Under the pieces are notes generated by a model. It saw only the letters and a list, made by a program, of their open reading frames with translations. It did no database searches and was not told the DNA's origin. Made by a program: the position numbers and the translations under genes. A DNA stretch of 64,000 bases from contig NC_089432.1 of the NCBI RefSeq assembly GCF_026210795.1, positions 5,766,001-5,830,000 on the forward strand. The letters are read 5' to 3'. Positions 22,893 to 34,245 of the stretch are shown here, one piece after another. Position 1 is the stretch's first letter. Every line of letters begins with the position of its first letter. This stretch comes from Rhizophagus irregularis. Taxonomy: Eukaryota > Glomeromycota > Glomeromycetes > Glomerales > Glomeraceae.

Positions 22893-25800
22893 GGCGAAAA
22901 TAGGGCTCTGATCGGTTTCGGTAATAACTAAACTGAACTGAACGGTTTCAGTTTCAGAGCGGTTTCGGTTTTCTAATTTACTGAACTGAATCCTTTGGTA
23001 AATTTACCGATCGATTTCGGTAATTGCGGTTTCAGTATCGGTTTTGCGATTTACCGAACTGAATTACCGAATTATCCGAATAAAGTTAGTACGGTAATTC
23101 AGTAATACAAATTGATTTTATCATTTAAATAATCTTTTTTTTTCAGACACTTCTAACACTTTTCTTATATTTTCTCTTCTATCTAATATAATTTTCCCTT
23201 CATTAATAATTTTTTAATATTTCAATTTAATATAATAATGGCGGATTCAGAAACTGACCAGGAAGAAATGGAGGAAGAAATAGACGAAGAAAATAATGGA
23301 GACGAGTCTGAAGTCAGTGAAGTGAAAGAAGACGAAGAAAATGATACTAGGCTGTCTAGTCGTAATACTAATAAGCGAAGTTGGGTTTGAGGACATTTCA
23401 AATACGAAGACTCATTAAAAAAAAGCCAAATGCGATTATTGTAAAAGTTTAATCTGTTGTAATAAAGGCAGCACTAACAAAATTTTTTTTTTAATTGTAT
23501 CTTTCTTCTATTTTTTCTATTTTGTAGGTTTCTTTCAGTTCTTGGGCGTTGGATATATAGGTGGGTTTCGAAGTGAAACTTCAAAACTTTTTTTTAAAAA
23601 AATATTTTAATTTTTTTTCTTCTATTTGTAGGTTTGGCCTTCAGTTCTTGGGTGTTGAATATACGGGTGAGTTACTACTGGACTGTCAAACCATTTTAAG
23701 AGTAAATATAATATAACAAAAAATCAAGAAAAAAACAAACTCACAATACATGAAGTTATTAACAATTCTGAGGCAATTGTAAGTGATCATTTGTGGTATT
23801 AATTATCAAATATGAATATTTTTTAATTTTTCATATATTTTTATTCAATTAGGTGTACAGTAAAGAAACTTTTAGAAAATTCCTTATTGAATGGATCGTA
23901 AAAAATGATCTTCCTTTCATGTGTGTAGAATCTGAAGATTTTAGGAGTATGATTCATCTTTTGCGCAAGGATGCATTTATACCCTCTGCAGATACAATCA
24001 AAAATGATATAATATCAATTTTTGATGAAAGTAAAAAAAAAATTAATTCTATTTTACAGGTATTATAATTGTATTTTGTTAATAATATTTTTATTTAAAT
24101 TCTACTAATTAATTCAATTTTTGTAGAATATATCTAAAAAAATATCCTTTACGATAGATGGCTGGACATCTTCAAACAATGTATCTTTTCTAGGCATAAC
24201 AGCCCATTTGATCACGAATGAATGGGAACTAAAGAGTTTCCTTCTAGATTTTATAAAACTCGATGGTCCTCACTCGGGTGCTAATATAAAGGAAGCTTTC
24301 TTAAAAAGCTTAAGTAGTTATAATATTGAATCAAAGGTTTGTTTTTCTATTTTTAAATTATGTACCTCACTATTTATAAAACTAAGTTAAAAAAAAATTT
24401 TTATATAGATCCTTGGTGTAACTACAGATAACGCTAGTAATAACATTACATTCCTCCAGGCTGTTGAAGACGAATTATCTAAAAAATTTATTCGATTTGA
24501 AAGTAAAGATAAACATGTGCGTTGTTTGGCCCATGTTATGAATTTAGCAGCGCAACAAGTCCTTACTATGCTCAAAGCCATAGAGGATAACGAACCATCA
24601 AATGAAAATAGTGGAGGTAGTCTTATATATAAAGTAAATTTTACTTTGCGTCTTTTCTATTCTTTAATTAATAATTAATTAATTTATTAATTATATTGTT
24701 TTCTTTAGCTTCGAACTCTTATTAAAAAGATAAAAGCATTCCCACAACAACAGGAAAAATTTAAAGCTCAATGCAAAGTTGCAAATATTTCTAATTTAAA
24801 TGTAATACTTGATGTGCGTACAAGATGGAACTCGACTCATGATATGCTTATGAGAGCGAAAACCCTTAAAGAAGTAAGTTTACTTATATTATTGTTTTAA
24901 TTTTATTTTAATTTATTAAAAAATAATTATAATTTTATTTTTCAGCCTATTAATACATTAAGCAATAGTGACCAAAACCTTCGTACTTTATCAATTAATG
25001 AAGAGAAATGGGTTCGTCTTAGTGAAATAGAAGAATTATTAAAGGTTTAATTTAATATTATATATATACATACATATTTTTATGATTTTAATAAAAATAT
25101 ATATATTTTTTTAGTGTTTTGCTAAGGCAACCAAACAGATTTGTGAGGAAACTTATCTGACGCTCTCCTATGCAATTCCAATATATAATATTTTATTAAA
25201 CAAATTGGAAGATTTTCGAGATACCCCAAATCGATTTGAGAATGAAAAGGTGAATTTCTTACTTTTATTAATATTTTTATATTAATTATAATTAATTTCT
25301 CTTTTTTAATAGGAAGCGGCAATCAATGCTATTAATAAGCTCAAAGAGTATTACAATAAAACTGATACAACTTTATATACAGTTTCATTGAGTAAGTTAT
25401 TGACTTATTGTACATTTTATAATATATATATTAATTTAGTTTATTATTATTTTGCTAATTTTTTTTAATATTTTTTATAATAGTTTTAGATCTACGTCTT
25501 AAATTAGAATATATGAAAGATAATGAGTGGGAGAAATGTTGGATCGATAAAACAAAGAATGTCGTATGAACTTACAAATTTTTTAATTTATTTGATTTAT
25601 GATTTTCTTCACCAGGCACATATTATATTAACAATTTGATAGGTATCCGAAATATATAATACGTTATATGCGCTAAAAGAGATTCAAAATACTAGGATTG
25701 AATGTAATTCCTCTGATGAAGATCTAGTTTCCCATATTTCAAAACGACAGCATATAGAATCTATAGGTAAATTGGATCGTTATTTAAAAGCTGATCATGC

Positions 25801-26641
25801 GCAACCTCTTACCAATGTTTTAAAGTGGTGGAAAGTAAGTTTTATTTGAAAGATTATTTATTTAATTAGTTATTTGTAAGTTGTAACATTTTTTTTTTTA
25901 TAAATAGCTACATGAAGAGGAATACCCACATTTAGCAAATATGGCCAAAGATTACCTTGGGGTTCCAGGTTTTTATCTTTATAATTTACAATTTTTAATT
26001 ATTTTCAATTATATTTAAAAATATTCTTATTAAATAGCGACAAGTGCGCCTTCTGAACGAATTTTTTCTAGTGCTGCGGATGTTATTACCTATGATAGAG
26101 CAAGTCTTGCTCCTGAGACGGTACGTTCAGTTATGTGCTTAAAACATTGGTATCACTCAGGTTTATTAGCTTAATTAATATATTAAGAATTTATATAGCA
26201 TGGCAAATGTAAAAAATTCACTTTATTAATTCATTTATGATAGTAGGTGTAGGAATAATGTAGTAATAAAATTACAGATATTATGAATAATATGACTATG
26301 TTAAGATGCACTCATATGTCAGTATATGCTTATTTTTAAATTTTAACTCACTTTATTAATAATACATATGAATTTTTATAACATTGCGAAATAAATAACT
26401 TAATGAAAAAAAAATGTTTAATGTTAATTATTTTAATTAAATAAACCATTTTTTATTAAAAATATTTTGCAGCATCAGTAAATCAGTTCGGTTTTCGGTA
26501 ATTACTGACCGGTATCGATTTTAACTAAAATCGAACTGAATTATTTCAGTTTTTGCTAATACCGATACCGAAATTTTCAGTTCAGTTTCAGTTTTAGCAA
26601 AAACCGTACCGAACCGAACCAATCGGAGCCCTAAGTGAAAA
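22893..26641 (+). mobile_element. hAT transposon with intron-containing transposase
   Basis: The element proper is 22901-26633 (3,733 bp). Terminal inverted repeats: left TAGGGCTCTGATCGGTTTCG, right (reverse complement) TAGGGCTCCGATTGGTTCGG. Flanks are GGCGAAAA (22893-22900) and AGTGAAAA (26634-26641), an 8-bp duplication differing by two transitions, so the insertion is not recent. The subterminal regions repeat the word GGTTTCGGT/ACCGAAACC many times. It carries one transposase gene on the plus strand. Confidence 0.92.
23238..26174 (+). pseudogene. hAT transposase, BED finger disrupted
   Basis: Cut-and-paste transposase split over about 11 exons. The N-terminal exon (ATG 23238) is acidic, then reads into a BED-type finger (SWV-stop-GHFKYEDSLKK, CDYCK, CCNKGSTN); an in-frame TGA at 23388 and a one-base shift in an A-run near 23420 break the finger. 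Downstream exons are clean: LPFMCVESEDFRSMIHLL; TIDGWTSSNNVSFLGITAH (first catalytic Asp); VTTDNASNNITFLQAV (second Asp); CLAHVMNLAAQ; LDVRTRWNSTHDMLMRA; NVLKWWK; and the C-terminal dimerisation block SAPSERIFSSAADVI with LAPETVRSVMCLKHW, stop at 26172. The catalytic core looks intact, so only DNA binding through the BED finger appears lost, unless an unseen splice avoids the defects. Confidence 0.85.
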
Positions 26642-26984
26642 ATAACTTGCTAATTGAATCATTAGATCTGGAGATATTTACGTTTAAAGTTGAGGTATGA
26701 ACTTTTTAACATGCTTAAATGCAAATATCTTGGGATTCACTGATCCATTTTTTATAAATTTAGGCTCTTTGGAAAGCTTTTGATCTGGTCTATATGAACA
26801 AAAAAAGAGCTTGCCAATTGGATCGCTGGATTTGGAGATATTTACATTTAAGTTGAGATACAAATTTTTAACATATATAGTAAGTGCTAAGAATTATATT
26901 AATTTAAAAGAAATATTTACCAAATTATAGTATAATAACATTAAATAAAAAATTTTTTAATACTCATTTCCAATTTACTGTATA
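26634..26984. repeat. Tandemly duplicated dispersed repeat, host site of the hAT
   Basis: Two copies of a roughly 160-bp unit that begins TTAAATGCAAATAT and ends near AACTTTTTAACAT. The first copy is split by the hAT element (22811-22900 and 26634-26714) and the second is intact (26715-26874). Shared landmarks are TTTAGGCTC, TTGGAAAGC and GGAGATATTTAC. The intact copy shows what the hAT target looked like before insertion. The remaining 110 bp before the Polinton-like element is AT-rich. Confidence 0.8.
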
Positions 26985-28290
26985 AGTAGGACAATCTTGG
27001 GGGTTCTGGGACAGCGGCTATCACATAGGTCTAACCATAATTTAGTGTACGCCGAACACCTACTTGCTTGTTTTCTGATATAATAACACTATACCTGTTT
27101 TTATACGACCACTAACTTGATTCCTGATATGTTATTACTTGATAGCTAAAAAAAACCCTCCAAGCGTTGTAGATAAGATTAACATCATATATTCCTAGGC
27201 ATTATTACCACACATGAATCCATTCCAGGGTATCATAATTTTATGCAATATCAGATTGCCTTTATAAGTGCCAAAGGTATGCCTTACAAAAAAAAATTTT
27301 ACTTAAAATATATTTAAATTATATTTAATTTTCTTTAAAATATACTTAATTTTCTTATTTTATACTTAAAATATACTGAAAATTGAATTTTCGCAAAATT
27401 TGAATTAAATTGTATTTAATATATACTTAAAATATATTTAATTTACACTTAAATTTTGCCTATTTCAGTATATTTTAAGAATATTTAAAATAAGAATATT
27501 TTAAGTATATTATTATGTACTTAAATTATACTTAAATAATACTTAATTTTTACCTATTTCAGTATATTTTAAGTATAAAATAAAATTTTAAATATATTTT
27601 AAGTATAAAATAAAATTTTAAGTTTATTTTAAGTATATTTTGGCAAAAATATTTTTTATAGGGATGAAGGACACGAAGTGTCTGTAATACCAATGGCACG
27701 ATTCAGCAATCCATTGTGGCATACTATTTTTATGATACTCTAAAAGGGATTCATTCGATGATTTAAGCCATTAAATGCTCTAACCAAAAATGTATAGCAG
27801 GAAGGCAACTAGACATATTGTAAAGCTTTCCTGCTATGCAAAAAAATCTGGGACAGTGAAGTCTAACCAAAAATCTGACCCAGGTCTAACCAAAAATGTA
27901 TAGCAGGAAGGCAACTAGATATATTTTAAAGCTTTTTCTCCTATACGAAAAAATCTGGGACAGCAAAGTCTAACCAAAATCCAACTCAGGTTTAACCAAA
28001 AAATGTATAGCAGGAAGGTAACTAGATATATTGTAAAGCTTTCCCTGAAATACGAAAAAATCTGATGGGACAACAGGTCTAACCAAAAGTCTAACCAAAA
28101 ATCCGTCCGAGGTCTAACCAAAAAATATACAGCAGGAAAACAACTAGACATATTGTAAAGCTTCCCCTGCAATACGAAAAATTCTGGGACAATGAAGTCT
28201 AACCAAAATTTAACCCTAATCATAAATTGCTCTGATTCTTTGTCGAAGCCTATTTTTATACCGATTTTGATAGTAATAAGATGGGAAACA
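26985..28290. repeat. Left terminal inverted repeat of the Polinton-like element
   Basis: Matches the right terminus in inverted orientation from the first base to about ACCGATTTTGATAGTAATAA near 28275. It is longer than its partner chiefly because a MITE sits at 27282-27663. Its inner half contains four copies of a roughly 80-115-bp unit (GTCTAACCAAAAATGTATAG, then GGAAGGCAACTAGA, AAAGCTTTCC, ATCTGGGACA) between about 27780 and 28210. The open frame at 27915-28223 is repeat translation, not a gene. Confidence 0.88.
27282..27663. mobile_element. MITE inserted in the left TIR
   Basis: 382 bp absent from the matching place in the right TIR, where GGTATGAAGGACACG is continuous (39602-39620, reverse strand). 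Flanked by ATG on both sides (27279-27281, 27664-27666). Ends are inverted: CCTTACAAAAAAAAATTTT on the left, CCCTATAAAAAATATTTTT as reverse complement on the right. The interior is made of alternating ATACTTAAAATATA-like words in both orientations. The three-base duplication would suit a PIF/Harbinger-type MITE. Confidence 0.75.
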
Positions 28291-28346
28291 TTTTAGAATT
28301 TATTAATTGAAGAAAAAAATTTTTAGGTTATTAGTACACAACCAGT

Positions 28347-31300
28347 ATGGCAACAAGCAATCGAACTTGTGATAGATGTGGAAAGACTTTTGCAACTCCA
28401 CAAAAGCTTCGTGGGCATCAAAATAGAAAGTTTCTATGCAAGCCTATAGATAACCCTCAGGATCCCACACCTGAGATTGTACAATTGCAACCACAACCAG
28501 AGCAATTCCAGGATTAGAGCTCCGAATGTCAGGTCAGAGGTAGGGTTAATGATAAACCTGACCTGAAATTTTTTTCAGGTCAGGTCAGGTCAGGTTATAT
28601 CAGGTTGTCTGTTCATCCCGACCTGACCTGAAACCTGAAAATTTTCAGGACTATTTTTATTAAAGTATTGAAAAAAAACAGTACAAAACTTTTTTTTTTT
28701 AATATAATATTATGAAAAAAAAACGTTTTTGCAACGTTTTTTATTAAAATATCGAAAAAAAATATTGCAAAACATTTTTTTAAATATAACATTATGAAAA
28801 AAATGTTTTCGCAACGTTATTATTGAAATATCAAAAAAAAAAACGTTACGAAACATTTTTTTAATATAATATTATGAAAAAACGTTTTCGCAACATTTTT
28901 TCTCAAAATATTGCGATTCAACATTTTTATATTAAAATCATATAAAAAAGTGAATCGCAATACTGCAACTCACTTTTATTATATAAACTCAATATAAAAA
29001 AGTGAATCGCAATACTGCAACTCACTTTTATTATATAAACTCAATATAAAAAAGTGAATCGCAATACTGCAACTCACTTTTATTATATAGTAGAATCAAT
29101 AGTTTCAGGTCAACAGGTCAATCAGGTCAGGTCAATCTTCATACCTGACCTGAATTTTTTTTAAAAATCTCATACCTGACCTGAATTTCAGGTCAGGTCA
29201 GGTCAGGTTACCTGAATTTGGCTGACCTGTTCGGAGCTCTATCCAGGATCCCACACCTGAAATTGTACAATTGCAACCACAACCGGAGCAACTCCAGGAT
29301 CCCACACCTGAAGTTATCCCAGCTCATGCAGAGAAAACTCCTAATTTATCAATTGATGAACTAGCAAAATGGTTAGCAGGACCTGGTGATTACAATCAAT
29401 ATACTCCACGAAAAAGAAGAGTTACAAACAGATAATGAATGGTTTGCTTATATGCAAGGAGATTATAGAGGAAGATGGTGTGATATTCAATTTGTAAAAA
29501 GAGTTCATGATCCTGCACGTTCACATAAATCTCTAAAACATAAGACAGTATGGCAAGCTGATCTTAAACCAAATGTTAGAGATATACCATATTTTCCAAG
29601 TGTAATAGCTGATACCCGTCAGAAAATAACAGAAATTCTTGAGAGTGAACTTGAAAAAAAGGGCAAATCAAATCAGCTATCACTATATTGGCTACATATA
29701 CAGATAATAGTGGAACTTATAAGCAAGTTTATCATAGAGGAGTCATGCGTGTACTTCTTTTAAAGAATGATATAGATGATCATTTAACGAAATCAGCAAT
29801 AGATATCACGGATAAAATTGTCAAATTTATGAAAGGAGGGTCTGGTTGGAAAATTGTTAGTATAGATATATTAACTATTGAGACGTATACTTACCGCCGA
29901 GCAGAAGGAGGCTCATACATTCTTACACCTAAGGCACTTGCAAATAAGAAGTGCACTATCAATCCGGATAACAAAGATCTCATAGATCCGGACACAGGCT
30001 TGCCTTCTGAAAAATGTTTGCAAGGGGCTTTAGGTGCTTGCTTTGCATATAAAGATAGACATACACAAAAACTTGAGCGAATCTTTCGGGCAGAAAAATT
30101 TAAGCCATACTTGGAACAAGTCAATCTCAATGCAATTCCCATGCCCACTCCTGTTTGTCCACGCATATTTAGCAAGATTGAGGACCTCAATCCTGAGATC
30201 TCCATTAATGTATGGGAATGGGAGGAGAAAACTGGTATTCCAAAACCTGTTATTGCAAGTAAGAATTACAACCGTCAACATATCATTCACCTCATGGCCC
30301 TTACAGATATTACAAAATCAGATGAAGGAAAGTATGGTCAGAAGAATCACTTCCTTTGGATTAAGAATCCTGATGCTTTAATATACAAAGATACATCCCA
30401 CAAGGGAAAGAAGCATCTTTGCAATCGGTGCTTCCAAAGCTTTCCATCGTCTAAATCTTTAACTAATCATCAGGAATGGTGTTTTGGATTAGGTGAGTCA
30501 CCACAAAGAGTTGAGTTACCAGTTAAAGGTAAGAATGATTTTGAGGAGTTTAAGAATTTTAACCGAACAATGTATGCCCCATGTGTAATTATTGCAGGAC
30601 TTTGAGGCTGATAACAGAAAGTGTAATGAAAACTATGGTGGAAATATGCATAAGATTATGGAGCAAAAGGCTAACAGCTTCTGCTATATGGTCCACTGGA
30701 TTGAAACTGATGAGACATGGGGGCCATTCTTATACCGAGGACCAAATGCAACAGAAGAGTTTGTCAGCAGACTTGATAAAGAATTAAGAAGGATTAATGA
30801 TGTTTTAGAAGTAAAAGTAGAACGTATTGTAACAGAGGAAGCTAAAAAGGAATTCACTGAAGCAGTTAGTTGTTGGATATGTAATGGGAATTTCAATCAG
30901 GACGTGCAAGACAAAAAAGTTTGGGATCACTGCCACATCACAGGTAAGTTTCGTGGGGCTGCTCATAATGCATGCAATCTTAAGCTTCAAATCGAAGCAT
31001 GGAAGACTCCAATTCCTGTAGTATTTATAACTTCCGTGGCTATGACTCCCATTTAGTTTGTGAATCTGTTGGACGATCAATTGGAGCACATCAAATCAAA
31101 GTTATTGCAGAGACATTTGAACGTTACAAATCCATGAAAGTAGGGCAATTCAAGTACATTGATAGCATGCAGTTCATGGCTTCCAGTCTTGCAAACCTTG
31201 CAAAGAATTTAGGGACAGATAAACCCCTTACAAAGCAACACTTCAACAACTTCTCGTCTGAACATATTGACTTAATCACACGTAAGGGGGTTTATCCTTA

Positions 31301-33198
31301 TGAATATATTGATTCACATGATCGTTTTAAGGAGACAGAACTCCCATCTATTCATGACTTTCATAGTACTCTTGGAGGAAAGATCACTCAGAATAATTAT
31401 AAACATGCACAAAAAGTTTGGAAGGAATTTGGCTGCAAAAACTTGGGCGAGTATCATGACCTTTACCTTAAGACTGATGTTCTTCTCCTAGCAGATGTCT
31501 GGACAAAATTTAGACAAACAGCGATGCATCATTATGGACTTGACCTAAGTCATTATGTCTCTGCTCCTGCACTTTCTTGGGATGGCATGCTTAAGATGAC
31601 TGGAGTTAAAATAGAGCTATTCACTGACATGACCATGCATGATTTTACTGAAAAGGCTAAATGTGGAGGAATAGCTATGGCAGGACACCGTTTCTTAAAA
31701 GCCAATAACCCTAAGATAGGTGACTCCTTTAATCCCTCTAAACCTACTACCTGGATTTCCTATGTAGATGCAAACAATCTGTATGGATGGGCTATGAGCC
31801 AGTATTTACCTATTGGTAATTACAGATGGGAAGCATCTCCAGAATATTTCAAACAGAATCCAGATAAGCAGAAGCAGATACTTAATGTAATTCTTAATAC
31901 AAAACCAGATGCTACCCGTGGTTACTTCCTAAATATCAAAGCGCACTTCCCTCTTAAGACTCATGATTATCTACAAGATTTACCTCCTGCAGTTGATAGT
32001 ATAGCTGTAAAAAAGGATAGGTTAAGTCCATATATAACCAAACTTGTTGATAACTTAGATGGAGGGCGATTCCCTGAAACAGAGAAGTTAGTTCCACATC
32101 TTGGTAAACATGAAGATTATGTCATACATTACCAAGAGCTCCAGTATTACATTAAGTTAGGCATGGTTGTAGATGAGATTACACAAGTCCTATCATTTGA
32201 TCAGGATAACTGGTTAGCTCCTTATATTGCAAAAAATACAAATTTACGTCAACAATCCAAGAATTCATTTGAGAAAGACTTCTTTAAACTCATGAATAAC
32301 TCAGTCTATGGCAAGACTATGGAGAATGTACGTAAGTATCAGGATGTCAAGCTTATGAGAATGATCAATGAAAATGATGAAAAGAAATTCCTTAAGAAAG
32401 TTCGCAAGCCCTCCTTCAAGTATGCTCGTCAACTTGGCAACACACTTGTAGGAGCACATATGGGTAAGGCTAGTGTTATTCTCAATAAACCTATCATTGT
32501 CAGTGCATCTGTCCTTGGTCTCAGTAAACTCTTAATGTACCGCTTCTGGTATGGTTTTGTCAAGGAGAAGTATGGAGATAAGACACAACTTGGATATATG
32601 GATACTGACTCCTTTATCTACCATGTCGAGACAGAAGATATTTACAAGGATATGGCAGAGCGTCCAGATCTCTTTGACCTTAATGATACCAAGACTATCG
32701 GGCTTTTCAAGGATGAGACTCCTGGAAATGTAATTACTGAATCCTACCACATCCGTGCAAAATCCTACCACTATGTCTTGGCAGACAAGTCTACAAAGTC
32801 CAAACATAAAGGAGTAAGCAAGAAGGGTATGAGTGATATGGCTAAGGACACATATTTCCCATCTTTAGGTGGAACTTTATTAGATGATACAGTAGAAAAA
32901 GATGAAATCTTCGATCCTATGACTCAAGTATATCGGGACTGTCTGTTTGAAAATGGTGTCTTCTATGCTAAGAATGTGGGAATGCGTACAAAAAATCATG
33001 TAATATCACTAATCGAACTTGGAGAAGAAGGCATTATCTCCAATCGATACAAAACGCTGGATTTGGTCAGATGGTATATCCTCCTTACCATTCGGACACT
33101 GGCGTATTCAAGTATATAAGAAACTTCTTGAGCGTGGTATAAGTCATGAGGCAGCAGAAAAAATAGCTATAGGGACCAGATTACCAGAGAAATATTAG
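28347..33198 (+). pseudogene. Protein-primed family B DNA polymerase (pPolB), frameshifted
   Basis: Replicative polymerase of self-synthesising transposons. ATG 28347 starts a finger (CDRCGKTFATPQKLRGHQ) and a Pro/Gln-rich linker that is interrupted by a MITE (28515-29241). Frames then change near 29400, 29680, 30597, 31025 and 33040. Domains in order: a second finger (CNRCFQSFPSSKSLTNH, about 30420); Exo I IIADFEADN across the 30597 shift; an HNH/endonuclease VII-like zinc module (CWICNGNF, then WDHCHITGKFRGAAHNACN, 30874-30975); Exo II NFRGYDSHLV; Exo III YLKTDVLLLADVW; Pol A DANNLYGWAM; Pol B NNSVYGKTMEN; Pol C YMDTDSFIY. The C-terminus GHWRIQVYKKLLERGI runs to the stop at 33196. The longest intact piece is 30999-33119. 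Catalytic motifs persist, so decay is by indel. Confidence 0.92.
28507..29249. mobile_element. hAT-type MITE inserted in the polymerase gene
   Basis: Element 28515-29241 (727 bp), flanked by an exact 8-bp duplication TCCAGGAT (28507-28514, 29242-29249). Termini are inverted: TAGAGCTCCGAA at both ends, followed by clusters of CAGGTCAGGT / ACCTGACCTG in both orientations. The centre holds three tandem copies of a roughly 52-bp unit (AGTGAATCGCAATACTGCAA, CTCACTTTTATTATATA) at about 28940-29090, and A/T-rich units with AACGTTTT. No coding capacity. Removing it rejoins the polymerase linker in frame (QFQD to PTPEIVQLQP). Confidence 0.92.
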
Positions 33199-33270
33199 AA
33201 TGATATAGAATAGTTTAGTGATATTTAGGCATATATTAATAATAAATTATATTTTTTCTCAGTAGTTAAA

Positions 33271-33540
33271 ATGGAAGACGATCCAATCTATAATATACAT
33301 AGTAAAGAATATATCGATGACCTAGTGCATGTTACAATTCGGAGAGGTCTCTTTAAAGATGTAGAGGATGCAAAAAAAAGTATAAAGGCATTAGCTAAAA
33401 TGGTCATAAGTTCTAAGACTAGTATTGATGCATTTATGAAATGCCCTGTACCAAACATTCCAAATGCCTTTTATGACTTAGTAGAGGCATTTTATTATTC
33501 AATACTAAGAGAAAGACAATCATTAGCACATGACATCTAA
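33271..33540 (+). CDS. Small element-encoded protein, 89 residues, unknown
   Basis: Intact frame from ATG 33271, 72 bp after the polymerase stop. It starts MEDDPIYNIHSKEYIDDL and contains a helical, charged middle (DVEDAKKSIKALAKMV). No family recognised. Its intactness within an otherwise frameshifted element, and its position between polymerase and Gag, suggest a genuine small gene of the element. It could be a DNA-binding or terminal-protein-type factor, but nothing in the sequence proves that. Confidence 0.5.
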   Translation: MEDDPIYNIHSKEYIDDLVHVTIRRGLFKDVEDAKKSIKALAKMVISSKTSIDAFMKCPVPNIPNAFYDLVEAFYYSILRERQSLAHDI

Positions 33541-33632
33541 CAGATTTCTGGGAGGTGTCATATGATAAGATATTCTATGGAATTCTTCAGAATTCTTTGG
33601 AATTCCAAATTTTTTTTTCGTAATAAGAACTA

Positions 33633-33758
33633 ATGTCTTTCAACCAGGTATACACTGAGCTACTAGTTATATTACCAGCTTCTGTAATACATGAGGCATG
33701 GATTCGTCTCACAACAAGGAAGCGTGAAGTCACTATCTGCCTGATGCCAGTGGAGTAA
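33633..33758 (+). CDS. 41-residue open frame in the element, unknown
   Basis: ATG 33633 to TAA 33756: begins MSFNQVYTELLVILPASV and ends ICLMPVE. It ends five bases before the next frame opens at 33764, so the two may be pieces of one gene separated by a frameshift. Weak support on its own. Confidence 0.3.
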   Translation: MSFNQVYTELLVILPASVIHEAWIRLTTRKREVTICLMPVE

Positions 33759-33763
33759 ATTCC

Positions 33764-34069
33764 ATGGTAGAGTTATTTTTGAAACATGAAGTAGAAAGAT
33801 ACCAGAAAAAATTAGCACGTCAGAGACTAACTGTTAAACAGACATATATGCCAAGAAACAGAATGATACAAGACATGATTAGTGAAGAGGTTTCCATACT
33901 TCAGAAGCACTTGCTTGAATATAATAAGGTTACTTTTGGCCGATTCATGCAGAACCTTACTAAAGAACATGAGAAATTGATCAAGACAAATCATCAGATA
34001 CGACATGAAATTGATACCATGAAGAAGCAAGTACGAGAAATAGAAAAAAAACTTGCTTCCATGTCGTAG
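33764..34069 (+). CDS. Coiled-coil protein of the element, 101 residues
   Basis: Frame 33764-34069 starts MVELFLKHEVERYQKKLARQ and ends in a long charged helix (IDTMKKQVREIEKKLASMS) with heptad spacing. No homologue recognised. It probably continues the short frame 33633-33758. It is convergent with the Gag-Pro frame on the opposite strand (stop at 34133). A structural or assembly role is possible but only inferred from the coiled coil. Confidence 0.45.
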   Translation: MVELFLKHEVERYQKKLARQRLTVKQTYMPRNRMIQDMISEEVSILQKHLLEYNKVTFGRFMQNLTKEHEKLIKTNHQIRHEIDTMKKQVREIEKKLASMS

Positions 34070-34124
34070 TTCCCATTATTCATCAAGAAATAGACGAATG
34101 GGTACTGTTGCTTTACTCAAATTT

Positions 34125-34245
34125 TGTGTGGACTACGCATGGGATTTTTTTACTGTGCATAGACTTTGCATGGACTTTGCATGGGAAATTTTAACTGCAC
34201 ATGGGCTTTGCATGGGCTTTGCATGGGACTTTTTTACTGCACATG
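34125..34245. repeat. Short tandem repeat at the 3' end of Gag-Pro
   Basis: Imperfect repeats of GACTTTGCATGGGCTTTGCA-like words with T-rich spacers. On the minus strand they encode the repeated SHAKPMQSPCAVK peptide just before the stop at 34133. Confidence 0.75.

Noticed and set aside
27915-28223. Minus-strand open frame of 102 codons in the left TIR
   Set aside because: It is a translation of the subterminal repeats (recurrent FWLD/PRFF words) and its mirror appears in the right TIR; not a gene.
29891-30205. Minus-strand frame over the polymerase gene
   Set aside because: The plus strand carries clear polymerase-type fingers and motifs; the antisense frame lacks any family signal.
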